From the NCBI GenBank assembly GCA_024645045.1, contig JAHEGO010000070.1, positions 37,512 through 101,511 on the forward strand: 64,000 bases of DNA, read 5' to 3'. Every line of letters begins with the position of its first letter. Position 1 is the first letter of the stretch. The notes under the pieces are model-generated. The model searched no databases. It was not told where the DNA came from and saw only the letters and a program-made list of their open reading frames with translations. The stretch comes from Sphingobacteriaceae bacterium (GTDB taxonomy: Bacteria > Bacteroidota > Bacteroidia > Sphingobacteriales > Sphingobacteriaceae). A program made the translations under genes and the position numbers. Below are positions 28,718 through 37,692 of the stretch, one piece after another.

Positions 28718-28801
28718 GTTTAGGATAAGTTTTGATATAAATATTTGATATATAATGTTTTGTGATAAACTGTAAATTGTGTTAATAAAGATATGAACAA
28801 A

Positions 28802-28831
28802 AAAAAGAGGCGTCATTTGACGCCTCTTTTT
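28802..28831 (-). terminator. Intrinsic terminator of gap
   Basis: AAAAAGAGGCGTC-ATTT-GACGCCTCTTTTT: a perfect 13-base stem, 20 bases after the gap stop codon. Confidence 0.9.
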
Positions 28832-28850
28832 GGAATAGAATATTTCAGGA

Positions 28851-30293
28851 TTAATAATACCTCAATCTAATTACGCCAGCAATTGATTTTGCTAAACGAA
28901 TTACTTGGCGAGTATAACCGTATTCGTTGTCGTACCAAACATATAAAACAGCACCTTTTCCATCTTTAGCTAGAATAGTTGCAGGGCTATCAACGATTGA
29001 AGCATGTGTATTGCCAATTAAATCGCTTGATACCAATTCGTTTGAAATTGAATACTCAATTTGTTCCACTAAATCACCAAATAAAGAAGCTTGTTTAAGG
29101 GCATTATTAACTTCCGCTAATGTTACTTCTTTTTTGAAATTTAAATTTAAAATAGCCAATGAAACATCTGGTGTCGGAACCCTAACTGCATTACCAGTTA
29201 AAATACCAGTTAAATGAGGCAATACTTTAGATACTGCTTTATCTGCACCTGTTTCTGTGATAACCATGTTTAAGGCAGCAGATCTTCCTCTTCTGTATTT
29301 ATCGTGGTAATTATCTAATAAATTTTGGTCGTTTGTATATGAGTGAACAGTTTCTATGTGTCCTTTTTCTATACCAAATGCTGCATCGATAACTTTTAAC
29401 ACAGGAACAATGGCGTTGGTTGTACAAGAAGCCGCAGAGAAAATATTTTCATCAGCTGCTTGTTGTTCATGATTTACACCAAATACTATATTTGGAACAC
29501 TTCCACCTGGAGCAGTTAATAAAACTTTAGCAACTCCTTTGGCTTTTAAATGATTTGATAAGCCTTCTCTATCTCTTAAAACCCCCGTGTTATCTATCAC
29601 TAAGGCATCGTTAATCCCGAATGCAGTATAATCAATAGTAGCAGCATCTTTTGCAGCAATCATTGCTACTGTTTGACCGTTGATGATTAAGGCTTTGTTT
29701 TCGAAATCTTCTACAATGGTGCCATTAAATGGTCCATGAACAGAATCGTATCTAAGTAAATCAGCTCTTTTGCTAATGTCTTTGTCTGTATTGCTTCTGG
29801 TTACAATTGCTCTTAATCTTAATTGTTCCCCTTTACCTGCTTGCATTACTAATTCTCTAGCTGCTATACGTCCAATTCTACCAAAACCATACAACACCAC
29901 ATCTTTAGGAGTAAGTACTTTTTTGTCTAAACCAACATGTGCTGCTAATTTTGTTTTTACAAAACCTGCAACATCGTTGAAGTTATTTTTTTCTTCAATC
30001 CATTCTGCTGCTAAACGACCAAGATCAATTCTAGAAGGAGCAATTGCTAAAGCAGCAATTTCATTTGCAATGGCTAAAGTGTCTTCAATTTCAATGGCTT
30101 TACCAATGATTTGTTGCGCATATAAGTGGTTGCTTAAAATTTCACTTGCACTTACATCAATTAATGGCTTTCTGAATAAAACCAATTCGATGGAGTTGTC
30201 GAATGATAATTTTCCAACAACATTAATCAGTTCGATGGCCATTTTTTCTTTGCCAATCCAAACCTTTAATTCTGATTCGTATTTGTTTAACAT
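28851..30293 (-). CDS. gap: Glyceraldehyde-3-phosphate dehydrogenase, long form
   Basis: GAPDH oxidises and phosphorylates glyceraldehyde 3-phosphate in glycolysis, or runs in reverse. The catalytic domain begins only near residue 130: dinucleotide loop GFGRIGR (136-142), catalytic C290 in SAASCTTN, H317 in HSYTNDQ, and WYDNEYGYTRQ near the end. The first ~130 residues are an extra helical region absent from the usual ~335-residue enzyme; 480-residue forms are known in several phyla, and its role is not settled. It is a single-gene unit with its own promoter box and terminator. Cofactor preference (NAD or NADP) cannot be read with confidence from NTD at 168-170. Confidence 0.93.
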   Translation of the reverse strand: MLNKYESELKVWIGKEKMAIELINVVGKLSFDNSIELVLFRKPLIDVSASEILSNHLYAQQIIGKAIEIEDTLAIANEIAALAIAPSRIDLGRLAAEWIEEKNNFNDVAGFVKTKLAAHVGLDKKVLTPKDVVLYGFGRIGRIAARELVMQAGKGEQLRLRAIVTRSNTDKDISKRADLLRYDSVHGPFNGTIVEDFENKALIINGQTVAMIAAKDAATIDYTAFGINDALVIDNTGVLRDREGLSNHLKAKGVAKVLLTAPGGSVPNIVFGVNHEQQAADENIFSAASCTTNAIVPVLKVIDAAFGIEKGHIETVHSYTNDQNLLDNYHDKYRRGRSAALNMVITETGADKAVSKVLPHLTGILTGNAVRVPTPDVSLAILNLNFKKEVTLAEVNNALKQASLFGDLVEQIEYSISNELVSSDLIGNTHASIVDSPATILAKDGKGAVLYVWYDNEYGYTRQVIRLAKSIAGVIRLRYY

Positions 30294-30312
30294 AGGATGT
30301 TTTTTAGGTGCT

Positions 30313-30320
30313 CAAAAATA
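30313..30320 (-). promoter_or_regulatory. gap -7 box TATTTTTG
   Basis: Exact TAnnTTTG match on the minus strand, 19 bases before the gap ATG, placed directly after the rpoD terminator. Confidence 0.6.
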
Positions 30321-30321
30321 A

Positions 30322-30364
30322 AAAAAGATTGAACATTAATAAAATATTAACATTCAATCTTTTT
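30322..30364 (-). terminator. Intrinsic terminator of rpoD
   Basis: AAAAAGATTGAA(CA)TTAATA pairs with TATTAA(CA)TTCAATCTTTTT except for one two-base internal mismatch, 14 bases after the rpoD stop. Confidence 0.8.
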
Positions 30365-30377
30365 AACATTCAGGTGT

Positions 30378-31241
30378 TTATCCTAAATAAGACTTCAATA
30401 TTTTGCTTCGAGATGTATGTCTAAGACGCTGTAAAGCCTTATCCTTTATCTGTCTAACCCTTTCACGAGTTAAATTGAATTTCTCACCAATCTCTTCTAA
30501 AGATAAGGCATGATTGGTACCTAATCCGAAGAATAATACAATAATTTCTCTTTCTCTTTCCGTTAAGGTTGCCAATGATCTTTTGATCTCTTCGCTCAAA
30601 GACTCATTGATCAACATACTGTCTGTATCAGGTGTATCTTGGTTTTCAAGTACATCTAATAAAGTGTTTTCTTCTCCTTGAACAAATGGTGCATCCATAG
30701 AAACATGGCGACCTGAATTACTCATGGTGTCTGAAATTTTATCTACGGTAGTTTCTAATAAAATAGCTAATTCTTCTGGAGAGGGTTCTCTTTCAAATTC
30801 TTGTTCTAATTTAGAAAATGCCTTGCTTATTTTACTCAACGAACCAACTTGATTCAATGGTAACCTAACGATTCTTGATTGTTCTGCAATTGCTTGTAAG
30901 ATAGATTGACGAATCCACCATACAGCATAAGAAATAAACTTAAAACCTTTTGTTTCATCAAATCTTTTTGCTGCTTTTATCAAACCCAAGTTTCCTTCGT
31001 TGATTAAATCTCCAAGTGTTAATCCTTGATTTTGGTATTGTTTAGCTACTGAAACCACAAAACGAAGATTGGTTTTGGTCAACCTTTCTAGTGCAGCTTG
31101 ATCACCTTCTCTGATTTTTTGAGCTAATATAACTTCTTCTTCAGCGGTGATTAAGTCTACTTTACCGATTTCATGTAAGTATTTATCTAAAGATTGACTT
31201 TCTCTGTTGGTAATTGATTGGGTGATCTTGAGTTGTCTCAT
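30378..31241 (-). CDS. rpoD: Primary RNA polymerase sigma factor (short Bacteroidota type)
   Basis: This 287-residue sigma-70 protein lacks region 1.1 and the long non-conserved insert, as is typical of the Bacteroidota primary sigma. Region 1.2 ([14 protein letters not shown]) is near residue 19; regions 2.1-2.4 include [41 protein letters not shown]; region 3 follows; region 4 has [16 protein letters not shown] and the helix-turn-helix [28 protein letters not shown]. This family recognises TAnnTTTG/TTTG promoters, which are abundant in the window. Translation is led by an unusually strong GGAGG with a 4-base spacer. A terminator follows. Confidence 0.95.
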   Translation of the reverse strand: MRQLKITQSITNRESQSLDKYLHEIGKVDLITAEEEVILAQKIREGDQAALERLTKTNLRFVVSVAKQYQNQGLTLGDLINEGNLGLIKAAKRFDETKGFKFISYAVWWIRQSILQAIAEQSRIVRLPLNQVGSLSKISKAFSKLEQEFEREPSPEELAILLETTVDKISDTMSNSGRHVSMDAPFVQGEENTLLDVLENQDTPDTDSMLINESLSEEIKRSLATLTEREREIIVLFFGLGTNHALSLEEIGEKFNLTRERVRQIKDKALQRLRHTSRSKILKSYLG

Positions 31242-31245
31242 TTAT

Positions 31246-31250
31246 CCTCC
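31246..31250 (-). promoter_or_regulatory. Strong Shine-Dalgarno of rpoD
   Basis: GGAGGATAAATG: GGAGG four bases before ATG, a rarity among the genes in this window. Confidence 0.75.
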
Positions 31251-31312
31251 TATGGGTTTAAGTTAAAGGTTGCGAATTTACTATTAAATATGCGAAAAAC
31301 CAATTTTGTGCC

Positions 31313-31378
31313 TTATTTGAGCCCTTTTAAACTCAAATACTGACAAGCTTTCCGCGCTCCTTTACTAGCAAAAATCAT
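31313..31378 (-). other. Possible 21-codon small reading frame between the MBL gene and rpoD
   Basis: ATG to TAA encoding a basic 21-residue peptide beginning MIFASKGARK and ending LSLKGLK, preceded by AAGGT. It is more GC-rich than the flanks. It may be chance; a hairpin ATTTGAG/CTCAAAT (31315-31338) overlaps its 3' end. Confidence 0.2.
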
Positions 31379-31407
31379 ACCTTAAAAATCATTTGGCAGA
31401 TATAATT

Positions 31408-32247
31408 TTAAGTTAAATCTGCAAGTAGGTGAGTAGAAGCAATTTTTGCCCCTTTTTCGGTTGAAATTATTTTTGCACATTCTACTCTTGGGTCATGTTC
31501 GAAAAACAATGTCCAGTTTTCAGCTACAGCAGTTGACAAAAATTCTTCTTTTTCAGACATTGATAAAAGAGGTCTAGTATCATACGCCATTACAAAGGGT
31601 AATCCTAGGTGTCCAGTTGATGGAATTAAATCAGCACAAAAAGCAATTTTTTCGCCATTATGGTTAATAATTGGAAGCATCATATGGTCTGTATGTCCAG
31701 AGCTGAAACGGATATTGATATTACTTGAAAATTGACCGTGGTCCGCTACAAATTTTAATTGTCCACTCTCTTGTATTGGTAAGATGTTTTCTTTTAAAAA
31801 GGATGCCTTTTCTCTTGGGTTTGGATTTGTAGCCCAATCCCAATGGTCTTGGTGACTCCAATAAGTTGCATTCGGGAACACAGTGCTTAATTTTCCAGCA
31901 TCATCTTTTTGGATACTGCCACCACAGTGGTCGAAATGTAAATGAGTTAACAAAACATCGGTGATGTCTGAAAAATCTACACCAGCGGCATGCAATGATT
32001 TTTGCAAACTGGCATCACCATGTAAATAATAATGGTTGAAAAACTTTGCTTCTTGTTTATTGCCAATGCCATTGTCAATTAAAATGAGTCTGTTATCATC
32101 TTCTACCAAAAGGCAACGCATTGCCCATGTGCACATGTTATTTTCATCGGGTGGATTAATGTTTTGCCACATCGATTTTGGTACAACGCCAAACATAGCG
32201 CCACCATCTAATTTAAAAAATCCAGTATCTATGGTTTGAATTCTCAT
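31408..32247 (-). CDS. Metallo-beta-lactamase fold hydrolase
   Basis: The 279-residue protein carries the MBL metal signature HLHFDHCGG (HxHxDH, about 101-109) with further ligands in SSGHTDHMM, CADLIP and FFEHDP. The arrangement resembles the AHL-lactonase-like group of MBL enzymes, but that group is functionally diverse and the substrate is not known. No signal peptide is present, so it is cytoplasmic. It stands between the lpd terminator and rpoD as a single gene; no clear promoter box was found upstream. Confidence 0.85.
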   Translation of the reverse strand: MRIQTIDTGFFKLDGGAMFGVVPKSMWQNINPPDENNMCTWAMRCLLVEDDNRLILIDNGIGNKQEAKFFNHYYLHGDASLQKSLHAAGVDFSDITDVLLTHLHFDHCGGSIQKDDAGKLSTVFPNATYWSHQDHWDWATNPNPREKASFLKENILPIQESGQLKFVADHGQFSSNINIRFSSGHTDHMMLPIINHNGEKIAFCADLIPSTGHLGLPFVMAYDTRPLLSMSEKEEFLSTAVAENWTLFFEHDPRVECAKIISTEKGAKIASTHLLADLT

Positions 32248-32288
32248 ATTGAAAAAATTAAAAATTTAAATTAGGAAATTCAGTTAAT

Positions 32289-32325
32289 AAAAAAAGCGCC
32301 ATTAGTAATTAATGGCGCTTTTTTT
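32289..32325 (-). terminator. Intrinsic terminator of lpd
   Basis: AAGCGCCATTA-GTAA-TTAATGGCGCTT stem flanked by A- and T-runs, just after the lpd stop. Confidence 0.9.
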
Positions 32326-32337
32326 TAATGTTATTTA

Positions 32338-33726
32338 TTACATGTGGATTACTTCTCCATATGCATCTGCCGCCGCCTCCATTATCGCTTCAGACATGGT
32401 AGGGTGAGGGTGAACAGTTTTGATTAATTCATGACCAGTAATTTCTAATTTTCTTGCTACAACTGCTTCTGCAATCATCTCAGTAACGTTACTGCCAATC
32501 ATATGGCAACCTAATAACTCACCATATTTAGCATCAAATACCAATTTAACAAATCCATCTTTTGCACCAGATGCACTTGCTTTTCCAGAAGCTGAGAATG
32601 GAAATTTACCAACTTTCACTTCATAACCTGCTGCCTTTGCTGCTTTTTCAGTCATACCAACAGAAGCAACTTCAGGGTTACAATAAGTACAACCAGGTAT
32701 GTTATTGTAATTTAATGCCTCTACTTTTTTACCTGCAATTTTTTCTACACAAATAATTCCTTCTGCAGAAGCAACGTGAGCAAGGGCTTGGCCCGGAACA
32801 ATGTCACCAATTGCATAAATACCAGGTATATTTGTTCTGTAAAATTCATCAACTAATACTTTTCCTTTATCAGTTTTTACACCACATTCTTCTAAGCCAA
32901 TATTTTCAATATTAGCTGTGATACCTACAGCAGATAAAACAACTTCTGCTTCAATAATTTCAATGCCTTTTGCTGTTTTAACAGAAACTTTGCAAAGTGC
33001 AGCACTTGTGTCAACCGATTCAACTGCAGAACCTGTCATGATATTGATACCAGACTTTTTGAAAGACCTTGCTAAGTTTTTAGAAACATCCTCGTCCTCT
33101 AAAGGAACAATGTTATCTAAAAATTCTACGATGGTTACCTTCGTACCCATTGCATTATAAACATAAGCAAACTCACATCCTATAGCGCCAGAACCAACAA
33201 TTACCATAGATTTTGGTTGTGTAGGAAGCGTCATTGCTTGGCGGTATCCTATAACTTTTTTACCGTCTTGTTTTAAATTTGGCAATTCCCTAGACCTAGA
33301 TCCAGTTGCTAAAATGGTATGTTTAGCTGTATAATTCGTTTTCTTTCCATCGGCTGCAGTTACTTCTACAATGCCTCCTTTTTTAATTACACCAGTTCCT
33401 TCAATAACATCAATTTTATTTTTTTTCATTAAAAATTGAATGCCTTTACTCATTCCATCTGCTACATCTCTGCTTCTTTTAATTACAGCATTGAAGTCTG
33501 CACTGGCACCACTTACATTGATTCCATAATCATTTGCGTGGTTGATATATTCGAATACTTGTGCACTTTTAATTAATGCTTTAGTTGGGATACATCCCCA
33601 ATTTAAGCAAACACCACCTAAATTTTCTTTTTCAATTACGGCAGTTTTTAAACCTAATTGTGAAGCTCTAATGGCAGTAACATAACCACCTGGTCCGCTT
33701 CCTATTACAATTACATCATAATTCAT
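32338..33726 (-). CDS. lpdA: Dihydrolipoyl dehydrogenase (E3)
   Basis: E3 reoxidises dihydrolipoamide in the 2-oxoacid dehydrogenase and glycine cleavage complexes, using FAD and NAD. The 462-residue protein has the FAD-binding GSGPGGYVTAIRA (9-21), redox-active C40 and C45 in GGVCLNWGCIPTKA, the NAD-binding VGSGAIGCEFAYVYNAMG and the dimer active-site H441-P-x4-E446 in HPHPTMSEAI. It is monocistronic with its own promoter box and terminator. No E1 or E2 gene is in the window, so which complex it serves is open; one E3 may serve all. Confidence 0.96.
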   Translation of the reverse strand: MNYDVIVIGSGPGGYVTAIRASQLGLKTAVIEKENLGGVCLNWGCIPTKALIKSAQVFEYINHANDYGINVSGASADFNAVIKRSRDVADGMSKGIQFLMKKNKIDVIEGTGVIKKGGIVEVTAADGKKTNYTAKHTILATGSRSRELPNLKQDGKKVIGYRQAMTLPTQPKSMVIVGSGAIGCEFAYVYNAMGTKVTIVEFLDNIVPLEDEDVSKNLARSFKKSGINIMTGSAVESVDTSAALCKVSVKTAKGIEIIEAEVVLSAVGITANIENIGLEECGVKTDKGKVLVDEFYRTNIPGIYAIGDIVPGQALAHVASAEGIICVEKIAGKKVEALNYNNIPGCTYCNPEVASVGMTEKAAKAAGYEVKVGKFPFSASGKASASGAKDGFVKLVFDAKYGELLGCHMIGSNVTEMIAEAVVARKLEITGHELIKTVHPHPTMSEAIMEAAADAYGEVIHM

Positions 33727-33755
33727 ATGTATATTTTTTTCTTTAAATGATTGAA

Positions 33756-33763
33756 CAAAAGTA
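33756..33763 (-). promoter_or_regulatory. lpd -7 box TACTTTTG
   Basis: Exact TAnnTTTG match on the minus strand, 29 bases before the lpd ATG. Confidence 0.6.
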
Positions 33764-33798
33764 GCTATTTTGAGGATAAAATGATAATGCTTTGATAA

Positions 33799-35346
33799 TT
33801 ATTCCAAGCCCGAAATCATTTTATTTTTAGGGTATTTCACTTCATATCCAAAACTAATCGATTTTAGCTCTTGTGGAGTCAAATTTAATTTCCAATTTAA
33901 CTTCCCAGTCTCAGCGTCAAATAAGCCTTCTGTATTGTGAAGTTTAACTTCAATTGATTTGTTTTTGCTGATAGGAGCTTGGTCTTCAATTGTTAAATTA
34001 ATCGGAATATTTTTATTGTTTTTAATGCGAATGTTGAAATTCAAATTGGCAGTTCTGTAACCGGTTAAAAGTTTTGTTGAATTGAATTCTTTTACCTTTT
34101 CTCTTTCTACTAAAATATTTAGATCCTTACCTAAGGAAACTTGTAAGGTATCATCCAGTTGTAAAGTATTGAAATAGGTCTCGCCAAAAAAAGCATCTTC
34201 AACATATACACTTGCATTTCCTGGTAATAAATTTAAATTATTCCAATTTGGAATTCGTGCAATTAGAAAAGCATGTGGTTCTAATTTGGGTACAGCCTTA
34301 TATTGATAAAAAGCGGAAACAGTATCAGATTTGATTTCTATTACTTTTGCATCTTGTGAAGAAGCAATACTTGTTAATGCATTAATTTTATAAATATTAG
34401 CCAATTGATTTTCTTGATATTGAATGGCTGCAGATTGAGCTAACATTGGCATAGCTGATTTTTCAGCAAGCATATTCATGTTTTTTAAATTATAGTAAAT
34501 CAGGTCACTAAATAAAGGGTTCAAAATAGGAAGTATGCCATTATCTGTTGGGTTTCCGGTAGATAAAGCAATTTTAACTTGTTCCCAATCTATTCCTGTA
34601 TTTTGAAATACACTTGCTTTTTGTTGCAATAAAATTGGCGAAGCAATGTTGGTTACTCTCAAATCATAAATAGGGTTCCAGCCTGCATTTTCTACAAGGT
34701 AGTTAAGCTTAATATTTTTAACACCATTTTCATTTGCAGCTAATGTAATTTTCAATGAACAAAAATCAGTAGTACTGCTTAATGCATTCATTGATTTTTC
34801 TATTAGCGAAATGTTTGAATTAATGGTTTTAATCTTTTTATCGATTCGATAAATATCCTCTTTAATACTTGGAATTCGTGTTCTATAAATTGCTGTTAAA
34901 TCTTCAATTTCTCCAGCGATATCTGTTTTATTGGTTAGGTTTTTATTGGCTAACAGAATTTCTAGTTCTTCTTGAAGTGTAAATTTTTTGGTATTATAAG
35001 TATTGAGTTGATCTTGGTAGAAATTAAGGGAATCAATCAATTTTTGACCAGCTGCTGTTTGTTCAATACCTCTTTTATAATCTGAAATAGGTGAAATTTG
35101 AATAATTCTAATTCCTACATCTGTACTAACCTGGATGCTGTTTTTTAAGATAGATTTAGGCAAATTGTCAATTAAAACGGTATTTGCTCCCGCATTTAAG
35201 CTTATTTCGATATTACTTTTGATTTCAGCTTGAGATCTAAAGAGGGTAATTTGTTGAATTTTTTCTTGTGCAATTGTGCTTTTTTCTTGCGAAAATAATG
35301 TCAAATTGCTCATTAATAGCATGTTTATGAAAATTATTCGTTTCAT
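33799..35346 (-). CDS. DUF4139 / mucoidy inhibitor MuiA-like protein
   Basis: The 515-residue protein has a signal peptide (about 1-19, ending LFSQ), an N-terminal DUF4140-like region (ITLFRSQAEIKSNIEISLNAGANTVLIDNLP, about 33-63), a coiled coil (about 105-190) and a C-terminal DUF4139 beta domain (NAGWNPIYDLRVTN, TGIDWEQVKIALSTGNP). MuiA-like proteins were named for an effect on mucoidy, but their mechanism is unknown; a periplasmic or surface location is inferred. It has its own promoter box and is divergent from the S46 peptidase gene. Confidence 0.85.
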   Translation of the reverse strand: MKRIIFINMLLMSNLTLFSQEKSTIAQEKIQQITLFRSQAEIKSNIEISLNAGANTVLIDNLPKSILKNSIQVSTDVGIRIIQISPISDYKRGIEQTAAGQKLIDSLNFYQDQLNTYNTKKFTLQEELEILLANKNLTNKTDIAGEIEDLTAIYRTRIPSIKEDIYRIDKKIKTINSNISLIEKSMNALSSTTDFCSLKITLAANENGVKNIKLNYLVENAGWNPIYDLRVTNIASPILLQQKASVFQNTGIDWEQVKIALSTGNPTDNGILPILNPLFSDLIYYNLKNMNMLAEKSAMPMLAQSAAIQYQENQLANIYKINALTSIASSQDAKVIEIKSDTVSAFYQYKAVPKLEPHAFLIARIPNWNNLNLLPGNASVYVEDAFFGETYFNTLQLDDTLQVSLGKDLNILVEREKVKEFNSTKLLTGYRTANLNFNIRIKNNKNIPINLTIEDQAPISKNKSIEVKLHNTEGLFDAETGKLNWKLNLTPQELKSISFGYEVKYPKNKMISGLE

Positions 35347-35367
35347 TTATCTTTTGTTTTAGATATT

Positions 35368-35375
35368 CAAAAATA
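35368..35375 (-). promoter_or_regulatory. MuiA-like gene -7 box TATTTTTG
   Basis: Exact TAnnTTTG match on the minus strand, 21 bases before the ATG at 35346. Confidence 0.6.
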
Positions 35376-35451
35376 GGATTTATTCCTTAACAACGATACT
35401 TTCAGAATGATGGTATTTTTCATAGTTTCGTAGCAGAAAATTTAAAAATTT

Positions 35452-37626
35452 ATGAAAAGTATGAAAAGTATGGTGCTAGCCTTCACTTTGGTGTTGGTTG
35501 CATTTGGATCAAAGGCGAATACCACACCAGATGAAGGTATGTGGCTGCCTATGCTCATCAATAAAAACTATGATGAGATGAAAAAAATCGGTTTCAAGTT
35601 AACAGCCGATGATATTTATAACGTAAACCATTCAAGTTTAAAAGACGCCATTGTATCGATGGGTTTTTGTACTGGTGAGATGATCTCTAAAGAAGGTTTG
35701 ATGTTGACGAATCACCATTGTGGTTATTCAAGTATTCAATATAATAGTTCAGTTGAACACGATTATCTAACAGATGGTTTTTGGGCAAAATCTAAAGAAG
35801 AAGAATTAAAAGCACCTGCTATTGTTGCTTCTTTTTTAGTAAGAATGGAAGATGTAACTGAAAAAATATTACAAGCAACTAAAGGTGTTGCAGACGCAGA
35901 AAAAGAAGCTAAATTAAAAGATGCTATCAAATCTATTACAGCTGAAGCAACAAAAGGAACAATCTACGAAGCAGATATCAAAGATGTTTTTGGTGCCAAT
36001 CAGTATTTAATGTTTGTTTACGAGCGTTACAGAGATGTTCGTTTAGTAGGAGCGCCACCAGAATCAGTTGGTAAGTTCGGAGGAGATACAGACAACTGGA
36101 TGTGGCCTCGTCATACTGGAGACTTTTCAATGTTTCGTGTTTACATGAGCAAAGATGGTAAACCAGCTGCTTACTCAAAAGACAACGTACCTTATCAACC
36201 TAAAAAACATTTAAGTATTTCATTGAAAGGTTATAAAGAAGGTGATTATGCAATGATCATGGGCTACCCAGGTAGAACCAATCGTTATGCATTTTCTCGT
36301 GAATTGCAAAATGCAGTGGACTTAGTTAATCCTGCTTTGATAAAATTAAATGGTAAAAAATTAGCTTTAATGAAAGCAGACATGGACAAAGACCTTGCTG
36401 TAAGAATTAAATTAGCTGCAAATTATGCATCATTGGCTAATTCATGGAAATACTATATCGGTCAAAATGAAGGATTGAAAAAATTAAATGTAATTTCTGG
36501 TAAACAAACATTAGAAAAGCAATTTACAGCTTATGCTAATTCATCGGAAGATTTAAAATCTGCTTATGCTAATGTGATGAAAAATGTTGACCAATTATAC
36601 AACGATTATAAACCTTATGTGGTTAGGGGATTGTATTTGTCAACAGCAGGTTTATCAACTGTGAGTGTGCAATTAGCTAATTCATATAAATCTTTAGGCG
36701 ATTTATTAATTAAAACACCTGTAGATACCGCAGCAGTAAATAAATTAGTTCAAAAGCTAAAAGGCAACTTAGACGGGCAATACAAAGATTATGTTCCTGA
36801 AACAGATCAAAAAATATTTGCAGCTTTATTAACGATTTATTACGAAGATATTCCTGCTGAACAACAACCACCGGTATTAGCAGAAATTATCAAAAAGTAT
36901 AAAGCAAAAACAGCAGCTGAATCATTTGAAAAATTTGCAGCGGTTGTATTTAAACGCTCGATATTTACAGATAAAGCACGTGCAACAGCTTTCCTTGCTA
37001 ACCCAACAGCAAAAGCGTATCAAGCAGACTTATTGGTACAATACATCAATAAAATGTTAGATTTTAGAAATACATATGTAAACACCGTTTCATCAATCAA
37101 TGCGAGTTTAGCGAAAGAGAAGAAGGCGTATATAGCAGGCTTATTAGCAATGGATCCAACGAAGTTGGTTTATCCAGATGCAAACTCTACGATGAGGGTT
37201 ACTTATGGTAAAGTTGCTGGTTATACCGCTAAAGATGCCGTAGTATACAATTACTATACAACTGCTAGGGGTTTATTAGAAAAATACAATCCGGCAGATG
37301 AAGAATTTGTTTTACCAGAAAAATTAGTAGCGCAATTAAAACAAAAAGATTATGGAATGTATGTAAATGAAAAAGGAGAATTGCCAGTTTCATTTTTAAC
37401 AGACAATGACATTACTGGCGGAAACTCAGGAAGTCCTGTAATGAATGCCAATGGAGAATTAATAGGAGCAGCATATGACGGTAACTGGGAAGCAATGACA
37501 GGCGATTTAGTTTTTGATAAAAACTTTAAACGCACCATTGTTGCTGATATTCGTTACATCTTATTTATTGTAGATAAATATGCAGGTGCAACTAATTTAA
37601 TTAACGAAATGACGTTGGTTAAATAA
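35452..37626 (+). CDS. S46 family dipeptidyl-peptidase, DPP7-like
   Basis: S46 enzymes are exopeptidases of the bacterial envelope that release dipeptides. The 724-residue protein has a signal peptide (about 1-22), the catalytic His in TNHHCGY (88/89), catalytic Asp in FGGDTDNWMWPRH (212 or 214) and catalytic Ser S659 in GGNSGSP. The residue that separates DPP11 (Arg, acidic P1) from DPP7 (Gly, hydrophobic P1) appears to be G677 in AAYDGNWE, which suggests DPP7-like specificity; this rests on my alignment by eye. A near-consensus box TAGTTTCG (35423-35430) lies 21 bases upstream. A strong terminator follows. The product fits an organism living on peptides. Confidence 0.92.
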   Translation: MKSMKSMVLAFTLVLVAFGSKANTTPDEGMWLPMLINKNYDEMKKIGFKLTADDIYNVNHSSLKDAIVSMGFCTGEMISKEGLMLTNHHCGYSSIQYNSSVEHDYLTDGFWAKSKEEELKAPAIVASFLVRMEDVTEKILQATKGVADAEKEAKLKDAIKSITAEATKGTIYEADIKDVFGANQYLMFVYERYRDVRLVGAPPESVGKFGGDTDNWMWPRHTGDFSMFRVYMSKDGKPAAYSKDNVPYQPKKHLSISLKGYKEGDYAMIMGYPGRTNRYAFSRELQNAVDLVNPALIKLNGKKLALMKADMDKDLAVRIKLAANYASLANSWKYYIGQNEGLKKLNVISGKQTLEKQFTAYANSSEDLKSAYANVMKNVDQLYNDYKPYVVRGLYLSTAGLSTVSVQLANSYKSLGDLLIKTPVDTAAVNKLVQKLKGNLDGQYKDYVPETDQKIFAALLTIYYEDIPAEQQPPVLAEIIKKYKAKTAAESFEKFAAVVFKRSIFTDKARATAFLANPTAKAYQADLLVQYINKMLDFRNTYVNTVSSINASLAKEKKAYIAGLLAMDPTKLVYPDANSTMRVTYGKVAGYTAKDAVVYNYYTTARGLLEKYNPADEEFVLPEKLVAQLKQKDYGMYVNEKGELPVSFLTDNDITGGNSGSPVMNANGELIGAAYDGNWEAMTGDLVFDKNFKRTIVADIRYILFIVDKYAGATNLINEMTLVK

Positions 37627-37642
37627 GCGAATTGTATCAAAT

Positions 37643-37680
37643 AAAAAAGGGGATGGTAAATTTTACCATCCCTTTTTTTT
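37643..37680. terminator. Bidirectional intrinsic terminator
   Basis: AGGGATGGTAAA/TTTACCATCCCT-type stem (one base offset at the left) with A- and T-runs, between the S46 gene (+) and purM (-). Confidence 0.85.
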
Positions 37681-37692
37681 TATTTAAAAAAA

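Noticed and set aside
28682..28795. Calling this region oriC
   Set aside because: No skew data, no strand switch and no replication genes nearby; kept only as a finding.
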